Shown piece by piece: positions 22,635 through 32,349 of a stretch of DNA of 36,120 nt. Made by a program: the position numbers and the translations under genes. The notes under the pieces are model-generated. The model searched no databases and was not told the origin of the DNA. It saw only the letters and a list, made by a program, of their open reading frames with translations. Position 1 is the stretch's first letter. Each line of letters opens with the position of its first letter. The DNA is from Chloroflexota bacterium (lineage in GTDB: Bacteria > Chloroflexota > Chloroflexia > Chloroflexales > Roseiflexaceae), in contig JAGWYG010000028.1 of NCBI GenBank assembly GCA_018969485.1, forward strand, positions 1 to 36,120, written 5' to 3'.

Positions 22635-25481
22635 GTGGCATGGCTGGTGGGCATAGCGCTCGGCGTGGTGGTGATTGGTCCGGGCGTGCTCATCGCGCAC
22701 GCCTGGCATGGCGCCGAGCACCGCGGCGACTGGCTGGACCGTGCGTACGAGGCGACCGTCGCGGGCGTGCTGCTCAATGGCTGGATCGCGCTGCTGCTGG
22801 CCAGCCTGGGCCTGTTCTCGCTGGCGAGCCATGGCGGCATCGTCGGCGCCGTAGCGCTGGCGGCATGGGGCGTCGCGCGCCGGCGGCGCCAGCGCTGGGC
22901 TCGGCCGCAGGCGCTACCCCGGCCCGAGGCCATCGGATACGCGCTGCTGGGCATCATCACCGTGGCGTTGGTCAGCCAGCCCTTCGAGATCGTCGTCGGC
23001 GCGCGCGACGCCGGCGTCTACGCCAGCACCGGCATCGCGATCGCCCGCACCGGCAGCATCGTGCAGTTCGACCCGCTCGTCGCGCAGATCGGGCGCGACC
23101 AGCAGGCGGCCGATGAGTCGTTGCGGGCCGCCGCGGCCCAGGCCGAGACCAACCTGCTCGGCGTGCAGCATCCCGAGCGGTTCATCGCGACGCGGCAGCG
23201 CGCCGCCGGCTTCATGATCAACGCGGGCGAGCTCGCCGACGGCCGGGTGGTGCCGCAGTTCCTGCATCTGTACCCTGCCTGGCTCGCCGTGTTCGCCGTC
23301 GTTCTCGGCGCGCACGGCGCGCTGTTCGCCACCGGTGCCGCCGGGGCGCTGGGCATCTGGGGGGTGGCGATGCTCGGCCGCCGCCTGGCCGGGCCATGGG
23401 TCGGCCTGCTCGGCGGCCTGCTGCTCAGCCTGAATGGCGTCCAGGTCTGGTTCAGCCGATACTCGACGTCGGAGGCGCTGGTGCAGGCGTTGTGTTTCGC
23501 GGCGCTGGCGAGCTACGCCGCGCTGCACGCGCGCGATGCCACGGCGACGCAGCGCTCGTTCGCCGCAGCGCTGGCCGGCCTGGCGGCCGGGCAGTGGGCG
23601 CTGGCGCGCCTGGACGCCTTCCTGATCGTGATCCCGCTGGCGCTGGCGCTGGGCTATCAGGCGCTGGCGCGGCGTTTCGACACGCCGCAGCGGGTGCTGG
23701 CGCTCACCGGCGGCGCGATGCTGCTCCACGCGGTGATTCACGGCGTGACCATCGCACGCGCCTATGTATTCGACACGCTGTTCGCCCGGCTGCAAGACAC
23801 CGCGCTCACCGCGCTGCTCGCGATGCCGTTCCTCACGCCGACGCTGCGCACCTACTACCTGACGCGCCCCGGCTCGGCGGTCGGCATTCGGCTGGGGCCA
23901 GGCGAGGGGCTGTTCAACTGGCCGCGCATCGCGACCGAACTGGCGCTGCTGGCGCTGCTGGCCGCGCTGATGCTGCTGATCTGGCGCCGTGGCGCGCCAT
24001 GGCTGGCCCGCGGCGAAGCCTGGCTGGCACGCCGGCGGCGCCCGCTGCTGGCGGCCAGCGTGCTGGCGATCGTCGTGCTGGCCAGCTATGGCTACCTGAT
24101 ACGGCCGCGCATCCTCGACGCCGCCACGCTGGCAGCGCTGCCCGGCTGCCTCGCCCCGGCACAGCTGACCCAGCCCACCGACGCCTGCCTGCGGCTGCAG
24201 GGCTACATCGGCGCACCGATCGCGGCGCCGGCCGAGCTGCGGCCCGTCTACGGCATTCCGCTGGCCAATATGGTGCGCGTCGGCTGGTACCTCTCGCCGC
24301 TCGGCGTCGTCGCCGGCGTGGCCGGCTTCGCCCTGTGGTGGTGGCGCGGGCTGCGGCGCGATTCGTGGCTGTTCCTCGTGCTGGCGCTGGTCGTCGGCAT
24401 CTTCTACATCCGTCAGACGTACGGCGCCGGCGACCAGCACTACATCTACATCCTGCGCCGCTACATGGTGCTGGTCTATCCGGCATTCGCGCTGGCCGGC
24501 GCCTACGCGCTGGTGGCGCTGGCTGGCAGCGGGCGGGTGCGGCGGCTGCTGGCCGCCGGCGCGTTGCTGGCCCTGCTGGCGTTCCTGCTGGTCACCAATC
24601 AGCCGATCTACCGGCACCGCGAATATGCCGGCGCCATCGCACAGCTCGCCGACATCGCCGCCCGCTTCGACGACCAGAGCGTCATCCTGTTCCGCAGCGG
24701 CGGCCGCGATACGCCCGACCTGGTCACCACGCCGCTGACGTATCTGTATGGGCGCGACGCGCTGGCGATCAAGAGCACGCGCCCCGACGCCTATGCCGTG
24801 CCGCTGGCGCGCTACGTGCGCGCCTGGCAGGCGGCCGGCCGCACCGTCTATCTGGCGGCCGGGCCGAGCGGTGGCCTCGCACTGCCCGGCCAGCGGCTCG
24901 AGCCCGCGGGCCAGATCCAGCTGACGCTGCGCGAATTCGAACAGCTCACCGACCAGAAGCCGCGCAACAGCTACGACGCGACGCTCGCATTTGCCGTGTA
25001 TCGCCTGGTGCCCGGCACGCCCGTCGCGCCGCCGCAGCTGGCGGTCGATGATTACGCCAGCCAGGTCGCCGGCGTCTATCGCCCCGAGCGCTTCGATGGC
25101 CAGTCGCTGGCCTGGACCGACGGCGACGCGCTGGTGCGCATCGGCTGGCCGGCGGGCGAGGCGGGCGAGCTGCGCGTGACGCTGGCGGCGGGCACGCGGC
25201 CGGCAGACGCGCCGCCGGCCCAGGTCTGCCTGCGCGCCAGCCACGAGGTGTCGTGGCGGCTGGACGATCCGCTGGCGCTGCCCGCCGGCGAGCAGTGCAC
25301 CACGCTCGGCGCGGCGCCGCAGCTGGTGCGCGTGGCCATCCGCGCCGCACCGCTCGCCGCCGATGCGCCACAGAGCCTGCTGGTCCGCATCAGCAGCCCG
25401 GCCTGGGTGCCTGCCGATGTCGATCCGCGCATGAACGACCCGCGGCGGCTCGGCGTGCTCTACGGCGGGATGCAGCGATGA
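22635..25481 (+). CDS. GT-C fold membrane glycosyltransferase (ArnT/PMT-like)
   Basis: 948-residue membrane protein with roughly a dozen hydrophobic helices in the first 650 residues and a soluble C-terminal part of about 280. An Asp in GARDAGVYAS (near residue 127), after the second or third helix and followed by an extracytoplasmic loop, is the position of the catalytic Asp in GT-C enzymes such as ArnT and PMT, which use polyprenyl-phosphate sugars. The YIRQTYGAGDQHYIYILRRYMVLVYP region also fits this group. Start choice: GTG 22635 has GGGGGAGG 8 bp upstream and begins at the first helix; ATG 22533 has no Shine-Dalgarno but cannot be excluded. Donor and acceptor are unknown. Confidence 0.78.
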   Translation: MAWLVGIALGVVVIGPGVLIAHAWHGAEHRGDWLDRAYEATVAGVLLNGWIALLLASLGLFSLASHGGIVGAVALAAWGVARRRRQRWARPQALPRPEAIGYALLGIITVALVSQPFEIVVGARDAGVYASTGIAIARTGSIVQFDPLVAQIGRDQQAADESLRAAAAQAETNLLGVQHPERFIATRQRAAGFMINAGELADGRVVPQFLHLYPAWLAVFAVVLGAHGALFATGAAGALGIWGVAMLGRRLAGPWVGLLGGLLLSLNGVQVWFSRYSTSEALVQALCFAALASYAALHARDATATQRSFAAALAGLAAGQWALARLDAFLIVIPLALALGYQALARRFDTPQRVLALTGGAMLLHAVIHGVTIARAYVFDTLFARLQDTALTALLAMPFLTPTLRTYYLTRPGSAVGIRLGPGEGLFNWPRIATELALLALLAALMLLIWRRGAPWLARGEAWLARRRRPLLAASVLAIVVLASYGYLIRPRILDAATLAALPGCLAPAQLTQPTDACLRLQGYIGAPIAAPAELRPVYGIPLANMVRVGWYLSPLGVVAGVAGFALWWWRGLRRDSWLFLVLALVVGIFYIRQTYGAGDQHYIYILRRYMVLVYPAFALAGAYALVALAGSGRVRRLLAAGALLALLAFLLVTNQPIYRHREYAGAIAQLADIAARFDDQSVILFRSGGRDTPDLVTTPLTYLYGRDALAIKSTRPDAYAVPLARYVRAWQAAGRTVYLAAGPSGGLALPGQRLEPAGQIQLTLREFEQLTDQKPRNSYDATLAFAVYRLVPGTPVAPPQLAVDDYASQVAGVYRPERFDGQSLAWTDGDALVRIGWPAGEAGELRVTLAAGTRPADAPPAQVCLRASHEVSWRLDDPLALPAGEQCTTLGAAPQLVRVAIRAAPLAADAPQSLLVRISSPAWVPADVDPRMNDPRRLGVLYGGMQR

Positions 25482-25547
25482 GCGCGCCGCCGGCCGGTGG
25501 TATGGCGCAGCACGACACGATGCGGCAGCGAGCATGAGGAGCGCCGG

Positions 25548-28500
25548 GTGAGCAGCCGATTGACCCACATCATCACCGCGAGCGACGCCGCCAGCCGCGA
25601 CGCATCGCTCGACGCCTTCGCCCGCGGCGCGTCGCTCGAGCACCTGCTGCATGAGTGCGATGCCCTCGAACACCTGCGCCGCAGCAGCAGCAACCTGTAC
25701 GAACGCGTCCGCGCGCTGTTCTTCCTGGCCGCACTCCATCGCTACCATCTGCCCACCAGGCCGGGCGTCGCGCCGACCGGGCACATCCCGTTCGATGGCT
25801 ACACCCACCTGCTCAACCGCCGCTTCGAGGAAGCCATCGGCGTCTTGCTCGCCGCCCGCCGGCGGCGCATCGACGACGCCATCTGCAGTGCGCTCGCCGC
25901 CGCCTACCAGCGCCTCGCCTTCCAGACGCTCGCCGACCAGGTGCGGCGCAGCGTCCGCTCGGTGCGCGGCAACCAGTGGATGTTCCGCGTCGGCCATCCG
26001 GCCGACCAGCCGCTGCGCATCCGCCCCGAGCTGATGCATCGCGCCAGCGGCGGCGGCGATGCGCCATTCCCCATCCTGTGCGAGGCCACGCCCGTGCGCA
26101 TGGATCTGTCGCACAGCGCCTGGAGCGATATCTTCTTCCTCGGCATGGATCACCCGGCGGGCGCGCGCGTGCTCAATGTCTCGGTCGATCTCGGCGTGCG
26201 CGGGCGCGATGCGCAGGTCCGCCCGCCCGTCGAGGCGTATGCGCGGGTGATCGACGAGCCGCTGCTGCGCCTGACCAGCGTCGATCTCGGCGCCAGCACC
26301 GACATCACCGAACTGGCCGAGGTGTTCGATTACGCCCGGGATCATCTGGGGCTGCTCAAGGCCGCGGTGATCGCCGCCGGCATCGTGCCGCCCGGCATCG
26401 AGGGCAGCGGCGAGAGCCTCGCCGATCTGCTCGCGCGGCTGATCGCCCCGGGGCATGGCCTCGAACTGGTCAGCAACGTCAACGGCATTCCCAAAGGCTC
26501 GCGGCTGGCCGTCTCGACCAACCTGCTGGCCGCCCTGATCGGCGTGTGTATGCGGGCGACCGGCCAGGCGCGCGCGCTGCACGGCCCGCTGGCCGAGCAC
26601 GAGCGGCGTCTGGTGGCGGCACGCGCCATCCTGGGTGAGTGGCTGGCGGGTTCGGGCGGCGGCTGGCAGGATTCCGGCGGCGTCTGGCCGGGCATCAAGC
26701 TGATCTGTGGCGAACCGGCACAGCCGGGCGATCCCGAGTGGGGCATCAGCCGCGGCCGCCTGCTGCCGAGCCACCACATCCTCGACGCCGATGAAGCCCC
26801 CGCGACGGCGCGCGATGCCCTCCAGCAGAGCCTGGTGCTGGTGCATGGCGGCATGGCGCAGAACGTCGGCCCGATCCTCGAGATGGTCACCGAGAAGTAT
26901 CTGCTGCGCTCCGAGGCCGAGTGGCAGGCGCGCCGCGCCGCCGGAGCCATCCTCGACGACATCCTCACGGCGCTGCGGGCCGGCGATATCCGCGCGATCG
27001 GCGCGGCGACCACGCGGAACTTCTTCGGCCCGCTGCAGACGATCATCCCGTGGGCCAGCAATGCCTACACCGAGGCGCTCATCGAGCAGGCGCGCGCGGC
27101 GCTCGGCGCCGATCTGTGGGGCTTCTGGATGCTCGGCGGCATGGCGGGCGGCGGGATGGGCTTCATCGTCGCGCCCGAACGCCGCGCTGCGGCACAGGAG
27201 CAGCTGCTGCACCTGATGCAGCAGACCAAGCGGCGCATGGAGCAGGCGGTGCCATTCGCGATGGACCCGGTGGTGTATGATTTTGCCATCAACGAACGGG
27301 GCAGCTGCGCCACGCTGCACGATGACGGCAGCCAGCTGCTCCCCGCCGGCTACTACGCGCTGGTCGTGCCGGCGCTGCTGCGCAGCGATCCGCGCACCCT
27401 GAACGCGACGCGCCGCGCCGAGCTCGATCGCTTCGGCGCCGCGTGCCGCACGCGCCCGGCGCTCTCGGGCATGGTGCAACTGCTGTTCGACCGGCTGCTG
27501 CCGCGCGCGAGCCGCGCCGCCGACGACGCGCCCGACCTCGAGACACTCCTGCGTGAGCTGGGCTTCGATCGGGCGCAGCACGAGCAGATCCGCGCCGATC
27601 TGCAGCGCGGTCGCATCGGCTTGATGCAGAACCGCCTGCCCGCCGTGACCGACATCCGCGATGTCGAGCCGGGTGATGTGGTCGATGCCCTGCAGCCGCT
27701 TGATGCCGCGTATCATCGCATCGGCACGGCCGCGCTCGCCGCCGGCACCGTCGCGGTCGTCACCCTCGCCGGTGGCGCCGGAAGCCGCTGGACGCAGGGC
27801 GCCGGCATCGTCAAGGCGATCAATCCATTCGCACGGCTGGCGGGCCGCCACCGCAGCTTCGTCGAGGTGCATCTGGCCAAGAGCCGGCAGACCATGCGCC
27901 GTCACGGCGCCACCGTGCCGCATATCGTCACGACCAGCTACCTGACGCATGCCGCGATCGCGGCGTACATCGCCGAGCACCCCACGCTCCGGCCGCTGCA
28001 CGACGCCGGCCTGCTCATGCTCTCGCCCGGCCGCGCCGTCGGCCTGCGGCTGATCCCGATGGCGCGCGATCTGCGCTTCGCCTGGGAAGAGACGCCGCAG
28101 CAACTGCTCGACGAGCAGGCGCAGAAGGTCCGCGAGAGCCTGCATGCCGCGCTCATCGCCTGGGCGCGCTCGGCCGGCGAGGGCCGCGATTACACCGACA
28201 ATCTGCCACAGCAGGTGCTCAGCCCGGTCGGGCACTTCTTTGAGGTGCCGAACCTGCTGCGCAACGGCGTGCTGGCGCGGCTGCTCGTCGAACGGCCCCA
28301 GATCCGCCACCTGCTGCTCCACAACATCGACACCGTCGGTGCCGCGCTCGATCCCGGGCTGCTCGGCGTACACATCAGCCGCGGCGATTGCCTCACCTTC
28401 GAGGTGACGCCCCGGCGCATCGATGACCGGGGCGGCGGCCTGGCGCGCGTCGATGGCTCGCTGCGCCTGCTCGAGGGGCTGGCGATGCCGCACGAGGCCG

Positions 28501-28883
28501 ACGAATCCGCGCTGTCGTACTACAACACGCTCACAACCTGGATCGACATCGATCGGCTGCTGGCAGTCGCCGGGCTCGATCGCACCACCGTGCACGACCA
28601 GGCGCGGGTCGCTGCGGCGGCGCGCGCCCTGGCGGCCCGCGTGCCGACCTACATCACGCTGAAGGACGTGAAGAAACGCTGGGGCCACGGCCAGGAAGAC
28701 GTGTTCCCGGTGGCGCAGTACGAGAAGCTGTGGGGCGACATGACGGCGCTGCCCGAGGTGGTGTGCGGCTTCGTGGCGGTGCCTCAGCAGCGTGGCCGTC
28801 AGCTGAAGGAGCCGGCCCAGCTTGATGCCTGGCTGCGCGATGGCTCGGCCGCCTTCCTTGAGACGATCGCTGACTGGGAGTAA
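25548..28883 (+). CDS. Fucokinase-like GHMP kinase fused to a UDPGP-family nucleotidyltransferase
   Basis: 1111-residue fusion. Residues 1-170 are helical and unrecognised. Residues 175-545 look like the GHMP kinase half of L-fucokinase/FKP: TPVRMDLSHSAWSD (181-194), ARVLNVSVDLG, NGIPKGSRLAVST (312-324), SGGGWQDSGGVWPGIKL (369-385, catalytic-type Asp375) and WMLGGMAGGGMGF (527-539). The ATP loop, normally GSGLGTSS, is altered to GSRLAVST. Residues 735-1100 fit UDP-sugar pyrophosphorylases: TLAGGAGSRWTQGAGIVKA (739-757), LLHNIDTVGA and YYNTLTTWIDI. FKP has the opposite order (nucleotidyltransferase first). It may phosphorylate and then activate a monosaccharide to NDP-sugar. The start is GTG 25548, with GAGGAG upstream. 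Linked to GH1 (3 bp). Confidence 0.8.
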   Translation: MSSRLTHIITASDAASRDASLDAFARGASLEHLLHECDALEHLRRSSSNLYERVRALFFLAALHRYHLPTRPGVAPTGHIPFDGYTHLLNRRFEEAIGVLLAARRRRIDDAICSALAAAYQRLAFQTLADQVRRSVRSVRGNQWMFRVGHPADQPLRIRPELMHRASGGGDAPFPILCEATPVRMDLSHSAWSDIFFLGMDHPAGARVLNVSVDLGVRGRDAQVRPPVEAYARVIDEPLLRLTSVDLGASTDITELAEVFDYARDHLGLLKAAVIAAGIVPPGIEGSGESLADLLARLIAPGHGLELVSNVNGIPKGSRLAVSTNLLAALIGVCMRATGQARALHGPLAEHERRLVAARAILGEWLAGSGGGWQDSGGVWPGIKLICGEPAQPGDPEWGISRGRLLPSHHILDADEAPATARDALQQSLVLVHGGMAQNVGPILEMVTEKYLLRSEAEWQARRAAGAILDDILTALRAGDIRAIGAATTRNFFGPLQTIIPWASNAYTEALIEQARAALGADLWGFWMLGGMAGGGMGFIVAPERRAAAQEQLLHLMQQTKRRMEQAVPFAMDPVVYDFAINERGSCATLHDDGSQLLPAGYYALVVPALLRSDPRTLNATRRAELDRFGAACRTRPALSGMVQLLFDRLLPRASRAADDAPDLETLLRELGFDRAQHEQIRADLQRGRIGLMQNRLPAVTDIRDVEPGDVVDALQPLDAAYHRIGTAALAAGTVAVVTLAGGAGSRWTQGAGIVKAINPFARLAGRHRSFVEVHLAKSRQTMRRHGATVPHIVTTSYLTHAAIAAYIAEHPTLRPLHDAGLLMLSPGRAVGLRLIPMARDLRFAWEETPQQLLDEQAQKVRESLHAALIAWARSAGEGRDYTDNLPQQVLSPVGHFFEVPNLLRNGVLARLLVERPQIRHLLLHNIDTVGAALDPGLLGVHISRGDCLTFEVTPRRIDDRGGGLARVDGSLRLLEGLAMPHEADESALSYYNTLTTWIDIDRLLAVAGLDRTTVHDQARVAAAARALAARVPTYITLKDVKKRWGHGQEDVFPVAQYEKLWGDMTALPEVVCGFVAVPQQRGRQLKEPAQLDAWLRDGSAAFLETIADWE

Positions 28884-28886
28884 CCG

Positions 28887-30137
28887 ATGCGCCGTGAACC
28901 CTTGCGCTTTCCCGCCGGATTCCTCTGGGGCACCGCCTCGAGCGCCCACCAGGTCGAGGGTGACAACCGGAACAATCAGTGGTGGGCGTGGGAGCAGCGC
29001 CCGGGAGCGATCTGGCGCGGCGATACGTCGGGGGCGGCGTGCGGCTGGTGGTACGATTGCGAGGCCGACTTCGACCGGATGCAGGTGCTGGGGACCAATG
29101 CGCACCGCATGTCGCTCGAGTGGAGCCGCATCGAGCCCGAGGACGGGCGCTTCGATGCGGCGGCGCTGGCGCGCTATCGCGCGATGCTGTCCGGCCTGCA
29201 GCGCCGCGGCATCACGCCGATGGTGACCTTGCACCACTTCACCGAGCCATCCTGGCTGGCGCGCCGCGGGGGCTGGCGCCATCCCGCGACGCCCGAACGC
29301 TTCGCCCGCTTCGTCGATGTCGTGATGCATCAGCTCGGCGACCTGTGCCAGCTGTGGTGTACGATCAACGAGCCATCGGTGTATGCCGTGCTGGGCTACG
29401 CGCTGGGGGTGTGGCCGCCCGGCGCGCGCTCACTGCCCGCCAGCATCCAGGTCGTCCGCCAGTTGCTGCGCGGTCATCGACGCGCCGTCCAGGTCATCCA
29501 CGCCCACGGCACACACCATCAGGTCGGGGTGGCGCACCACACGCGCATCTACGATCCGGCGACCCCCGGCAAGCGCGATGTGCTGGTGTCGCTGCTGTAC
29601 GACTTCTTTGCCAACGGCATCGTGCTGCGCGGGCTGGGCGAGGGCTGTGATTTCATCGGGCTGAACTACTACAGCCGTGACCATGTGTCGTTCGATGCGC
29701 GGGCGCCGCATCGCCTGTTTGCGCGTCGCTTCATTCCCGAGCGCTTCGCCCGCAGCGATCTGGGCGTGCTCGGCGAACCATTCGGCGAGATCTACCCCGC
29801 CGGCATGGAGCGGGCGCTCCGCCGCCTGTGGCATCGGCTGCGCCTGCCCGTCTACATCACCGAGACCGGGCTGCCCGATGCGCGTGACCGGCAGCGGCCG
29901 CGCTTCCTGATCGAGCACCTCGCCGCCATCCATCGCGCGTGCGCTGCGGGCGTCGATGTGCGCGGCGTGTTCGTGTGGACGCTGGTCGACAACTTTGAGT
30001 GGGCCGAGGGCTGGGGCCAGCGGTTTGGGCTGTACGCGCTGGACCGCACCACCGGCGCGCGTCGGCTGCGGCGCTCGGGCGCGCTGTATGCCGCGATCGC
30101 CCGGGCCAACGCCTGCCCGCCGCCCGGTACGCTCTGA
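28887..30137 (+). CDS. Glycoside hydrolase family 1, beta-glycosidase
   Basis: 416-residue GH1 retaining beta-glycosidase, (beta/alpha)8 barrel. The N-terminal family signature FPAGFLWGTASSAHQVEG (residues 8-25) is present, with acid/base Glu162 in TINEP and nucleophile Glu326 in ITETG (usually ITENG). Other conserved elements are VTLHHF, WTLVDNFEWAEGWGQRFGL and FIGLNYYSR. No signal peptide. It is 30-60 residues shorter than typical GH1 enzymes, with shorter loops. It starts 3 bp after the kinase-nucleotidyltransferase stop, so the sugar it releases may be the substrate of that protein (inference). Confidence 0.93.
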   Translation: MRREPLRFPAGFLWGTASSAHQVEGDNRNNQWWAWEQRPGAIWRGDTSGAACGWWYDCEADFDRMQVLGTNAHRMSLEWSRIEPEDGRFDAAALARYRAMLSGLQRRGITPMVTLHHFTEPSWLARRGGWRHPATPERFARFVDVVMHQLGDLCQLWCTINEPSVYAVLGYALGVWPPGARSLPASIQVVRQLLRGHRRAVQVIHAHGTHHQVGVAHHTRIYDPATPGKRDVLVSLLYDFFANGIVLRGLGEGCDFIGLNYYSRDHVSFDARAPHRLFARRFIPERFARSDLGVLGEPFGEIYPAGMERALRRLWHRLRLPVYITETGLPDARDRQRPRFLIEHLAAIHRACAAGVDVRGVFVWTLVDNFEWAEGWGQRFGLYALDRTTGARRLRRSGALYAAIARANACPPPGTL

Positions 30138-30170
30138 CTCAGGCCACATGGCACTGAACGAAAGGTCTTC

Positions 30171-31340
30171 ATGGCGACCATTCCAACCGACACGCTGACG
30201 TCCCGTGAGCTCGCCATCGTCACTGTTGCCCGTCTCGTCCTGACGGTCGCATTCCGTGTGCTCTATCCGCTGCTGCCGTTCCTCGGCGATCATCTGCGGG
30301 TCGATCTGGCGCTGGTGAGTACGCTGGTGACGATCCAGCTACTCGCCAGCCTGCTCAGCCCGGTGGCGGGCATGCTCGCCGATGCCTACGGCGAGCGGCC
30401 GCTGATGCTGGCCGGATTGCTGATGTATGTGGCCGGCACGCTGGTGTGTGCGCTCGATCTGGGCTTCACCGGCTACCTGGTCGGCTACATCGGCGTCGGC
30501 ATCGCGCTGGCGCTGTTCCAGCCGCCGTCGACCGCCTATCTCAGCGCCCGCTCATCATACGCCCGCCGCGGCCGCGTGATCGGCATCGCCGAGCTGTCCT
30601 GGGCCGGTGCCGCGCTGCTCGGCGTATTCCCGCTGATGCTGCTGGTCGAGACGAGCCGCAGCGTCGCGCCGGTGTACTGGATCCTGTGTGGCGCCGGCAT
30701 CGCCGCGCTGCTGCTGGTCTGGCGTGGCCTGCCACCGACGACGCGCCATGCCGCGACACGGGTGTCCATCGACTGGCGGGCGCTGACCGCGCCGAGCGCG
30801 GTGCTGATGCTGGCATTCCTCGGGCTGGTGATGCTGGCCTATGACCTGTTCCTGGTGGCCCAGGCGCCCTGGCTGAAGGATACGCTCCGCGTCAGCGAGG
30901 CACAGCTCGGCCAGCTGTTCGGCGTGGTGGGCCTGGCCGAGATGCTCGGCTCGCTGGGCGTCGCATTCCTCGCCGACCGGCTGGGCAAGCGGCGCTCGGT
31001 GCTGCTCGGGTTCGCGGTCACGGCGGGCCTGGTGCTGCTGCTGCCCCTGAGCGCCATCGATCTGTGGGTGGTGGCGGTGCTGTTCTTCGCGCTCTACGGC
31101 GTGATGGAGTTCGCGATCGTCGCGGCCATCCCGCTGATGTCGGCGGTGGCGCCGACGGCGCGCGGCACGCTGCTGGCGCTGAGCGTGATGGTCGTCGGCC
31201 TCGGTCGTGCGCTCGGCGCCCAGCTGAGCGTGCCAGCATACCAGTTGGCCGGCATGACGCTCAACGCGGTGGTATCGGTGGCGTTGATCGTCGTGGCGCT
31301 GGCGCTGGTGGCGCGGGTGCGCGAACACGAGACGGCCTAG
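30171..31340 (+). CDS. MFS transporter
   Basis: 389-residue major facilitator with about 12 hydrophobic helices in two halves separated by a loop near residues 185-200. The motif between helices 2 and 3 is GMLADAYGERP, a variant of GxLaDrxGrkp. The equivalent in the second half is FLADRLGKRRS. The pattern resembles AraJ-like or sugar-efflux MFS proteins. It follows the GH1 gene by 33 bp with CGAAAGG before the ATG, so it is probably co-transcribed and may import or export the glycoside. Convergent with the Rmd-like gene, 25 bp between stops. Confidence 0.9.
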   Translation: MATIPTDTLTSRELAIVTVARLVLTVAFRVLYPLLPFLGDHLRVDLALVSTLVTIQLLASLLSPVAGMLADAYGERPLMLAGLLMYVAGTLVCALDLGFTGYLVGYIGVGIALALFQPPSTAYLSARSSYARRGRVIGIAELSWAGAALLGVFPLMLLVETSRSVAPVYWILCGAGIAALLLVWRGLPPTTRHAATRVSIDWRALTAPSAVLMLAFLGLVMLAYDLFLVAQAPWLKDTLRVSEAQLGQLFGVVGLAEMLGSLGVAFLADRLGKRRSVLLGFAVTAGLVLLLPLSAIDLWVVAVLFFALYGVMEFAIVAAIPLMSAVAPTARGTLLALSVMVVGLGRALGAQLSVPAYQLAGMTLNAVVSVALIVVALALVARVREHETA

Positions 31341-31365
31341 CCGCGAGCGCCCGGGAGGCGGCGGC

Positions 31366-32349
31366 TCACGCCGGGGGCTGTGCGCCCGGCACGCCGCCGC
31401 CCCGCCAGAATGCCAGCAGCTCGGCGACGATCTGCGGCATGGTGTAGCGTGGCTCCCAGCCGGTATCGGCCCGCAGCCGCCGGTTGTCGCCCTGCAGGAT
31501 CGGCTCGTCCACCGGCCGCAGACGCGCCGGATCGACGCGCACCTCGACGGCTGCCCGGCCCTGGCGGCGCACTTCGTCGACGATATCGCCGATGCGGCTG
31601 GCGATGCCCGAACACAGATTGTAGACGCTCCCCGGGCGGCCATGGTGCATCAACGCCCACAGCGCCCGGCTCACATCATCGATGTGGCTGAAATCGCGCC
31701 GTGGCTCCAGATTCCCCACCAGCAGCACCGGCGGCTGCAGCCCGGCCTCGATGCGCGCCATCTGGCGACAGAAGGTCTGGATCGAGCAGCGGTCGCCCTG
31801 GTATGGCCCGACGTGATTGAACGAGCGCGTCACGATCACGTGCAGACCGTAGCTGTCGTGATACTGCAGACCCAGCAACTCCTGGGTTACCTTGCTGACG
31901 CCATAGGGCGAACTGGGCCGGCATGGGTGACTCTCGGCGATCGGCACGGCCGACGGATCGACCACGCCATACTGGGCGCTCGAGCCGGCGATGTGGACCC
32001 GCGCGCGGCTGGCATGGCGCCGCACCGCCTCCAGCAGGTTGAGCGTCCCCTCGCCATTCACGCGCAACGTCGCGACCGGGGCGTCCCACGATGCGGCGGG
32101 GTAGCTCTGCGCCGCCAGATGGTACACGATGTCGGGCTGCGCGCCGGCGACCGCCCCCGCGACGGCGAATGGGTCTTCGATGTCGCCCTCGTGCAGCGTG
32201 ACATGCTCGAGGATGTCGGCGAGCGGGCGCACGTCGCTGCGCCAGCGCCTGAACAGGTGCACGTCGGCGCGCTGCCCGACGAGAAAGTGCGCCAGGGCGA
32301 TGCCGACCGGACCGGTGGCGCCGGTGATCAAAACGCGCGGATGGGTCAC
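31366..32349 (-). CDS. GDP-6-deoxy-mannose reductase/dehydratase-like extended SDR
   Basis: 327-residue nucleotide-sugar extended SDR. Motifs are GATGPVG (10-16), YHLAAQSYP, SS at 123-124, YGVSK (149-153, catalytic Tyr and Lys), then FNHVGPYQGD, VGNLEPRRDFSHIDDVSRA, YNLCSG, RPVDEPILQGDNRRLRADTGW and a C-terminal ELLAFWR. These follow GDP-4-dehydro-6-deoxy-D-mannose reductase (Rmd) more closely than GDP-mannose 4,6-dehydratase. It is therefore probably the reductase that gives GDP-D-rhamnose, but no dehydratase partner is in the window. The start is GTG 32349, with GGGAGGA 5 bp upstream, overlapping the GNAT stop (GTGA). An upstream ATG at 32373 lies inside the GNAT gene. Confidence 0.85.
   Translation of the reverse strand: MTHPRVLITGATGPVGIALAHFLVGQRADVHLFRRWRSDVRPLADILEHVTLHEGDIEDPFAVAGAVAGAQPDIVYHLAAQSYPAASWDAPVATLRVNGEGTLNLLEAVRRHASRARVHIAGSSAQYGVVDPSAVPIAESHPCRPSSPYGVSKVTQELLGLQYHDSYGLHVIVTRSFNHVGPYQGDRCSIQTFCRQMARIEAGLQPPVLLVGNLEPRRDFSHIDDVSRALWALMHHGRPGSVYNLCSGIASRIGDIVDEVRRQGRAAVEVRVDPARLRPVDEPILQGDNRRLRADTGWEPRYTMPQIVAELLAFWRGGGVPGAQPPA

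Noticed and set aside
22914-29330. 2138-codon open frame on the minus strand
   Set aside because: It runs antisense through the GT-C glycosyltransferase, the kinase fusion and part of GH1. Its composition is Gln/Arg/Ala/His-rich without motifs, as produced by codon bias of GC-rich genes on the other strand.
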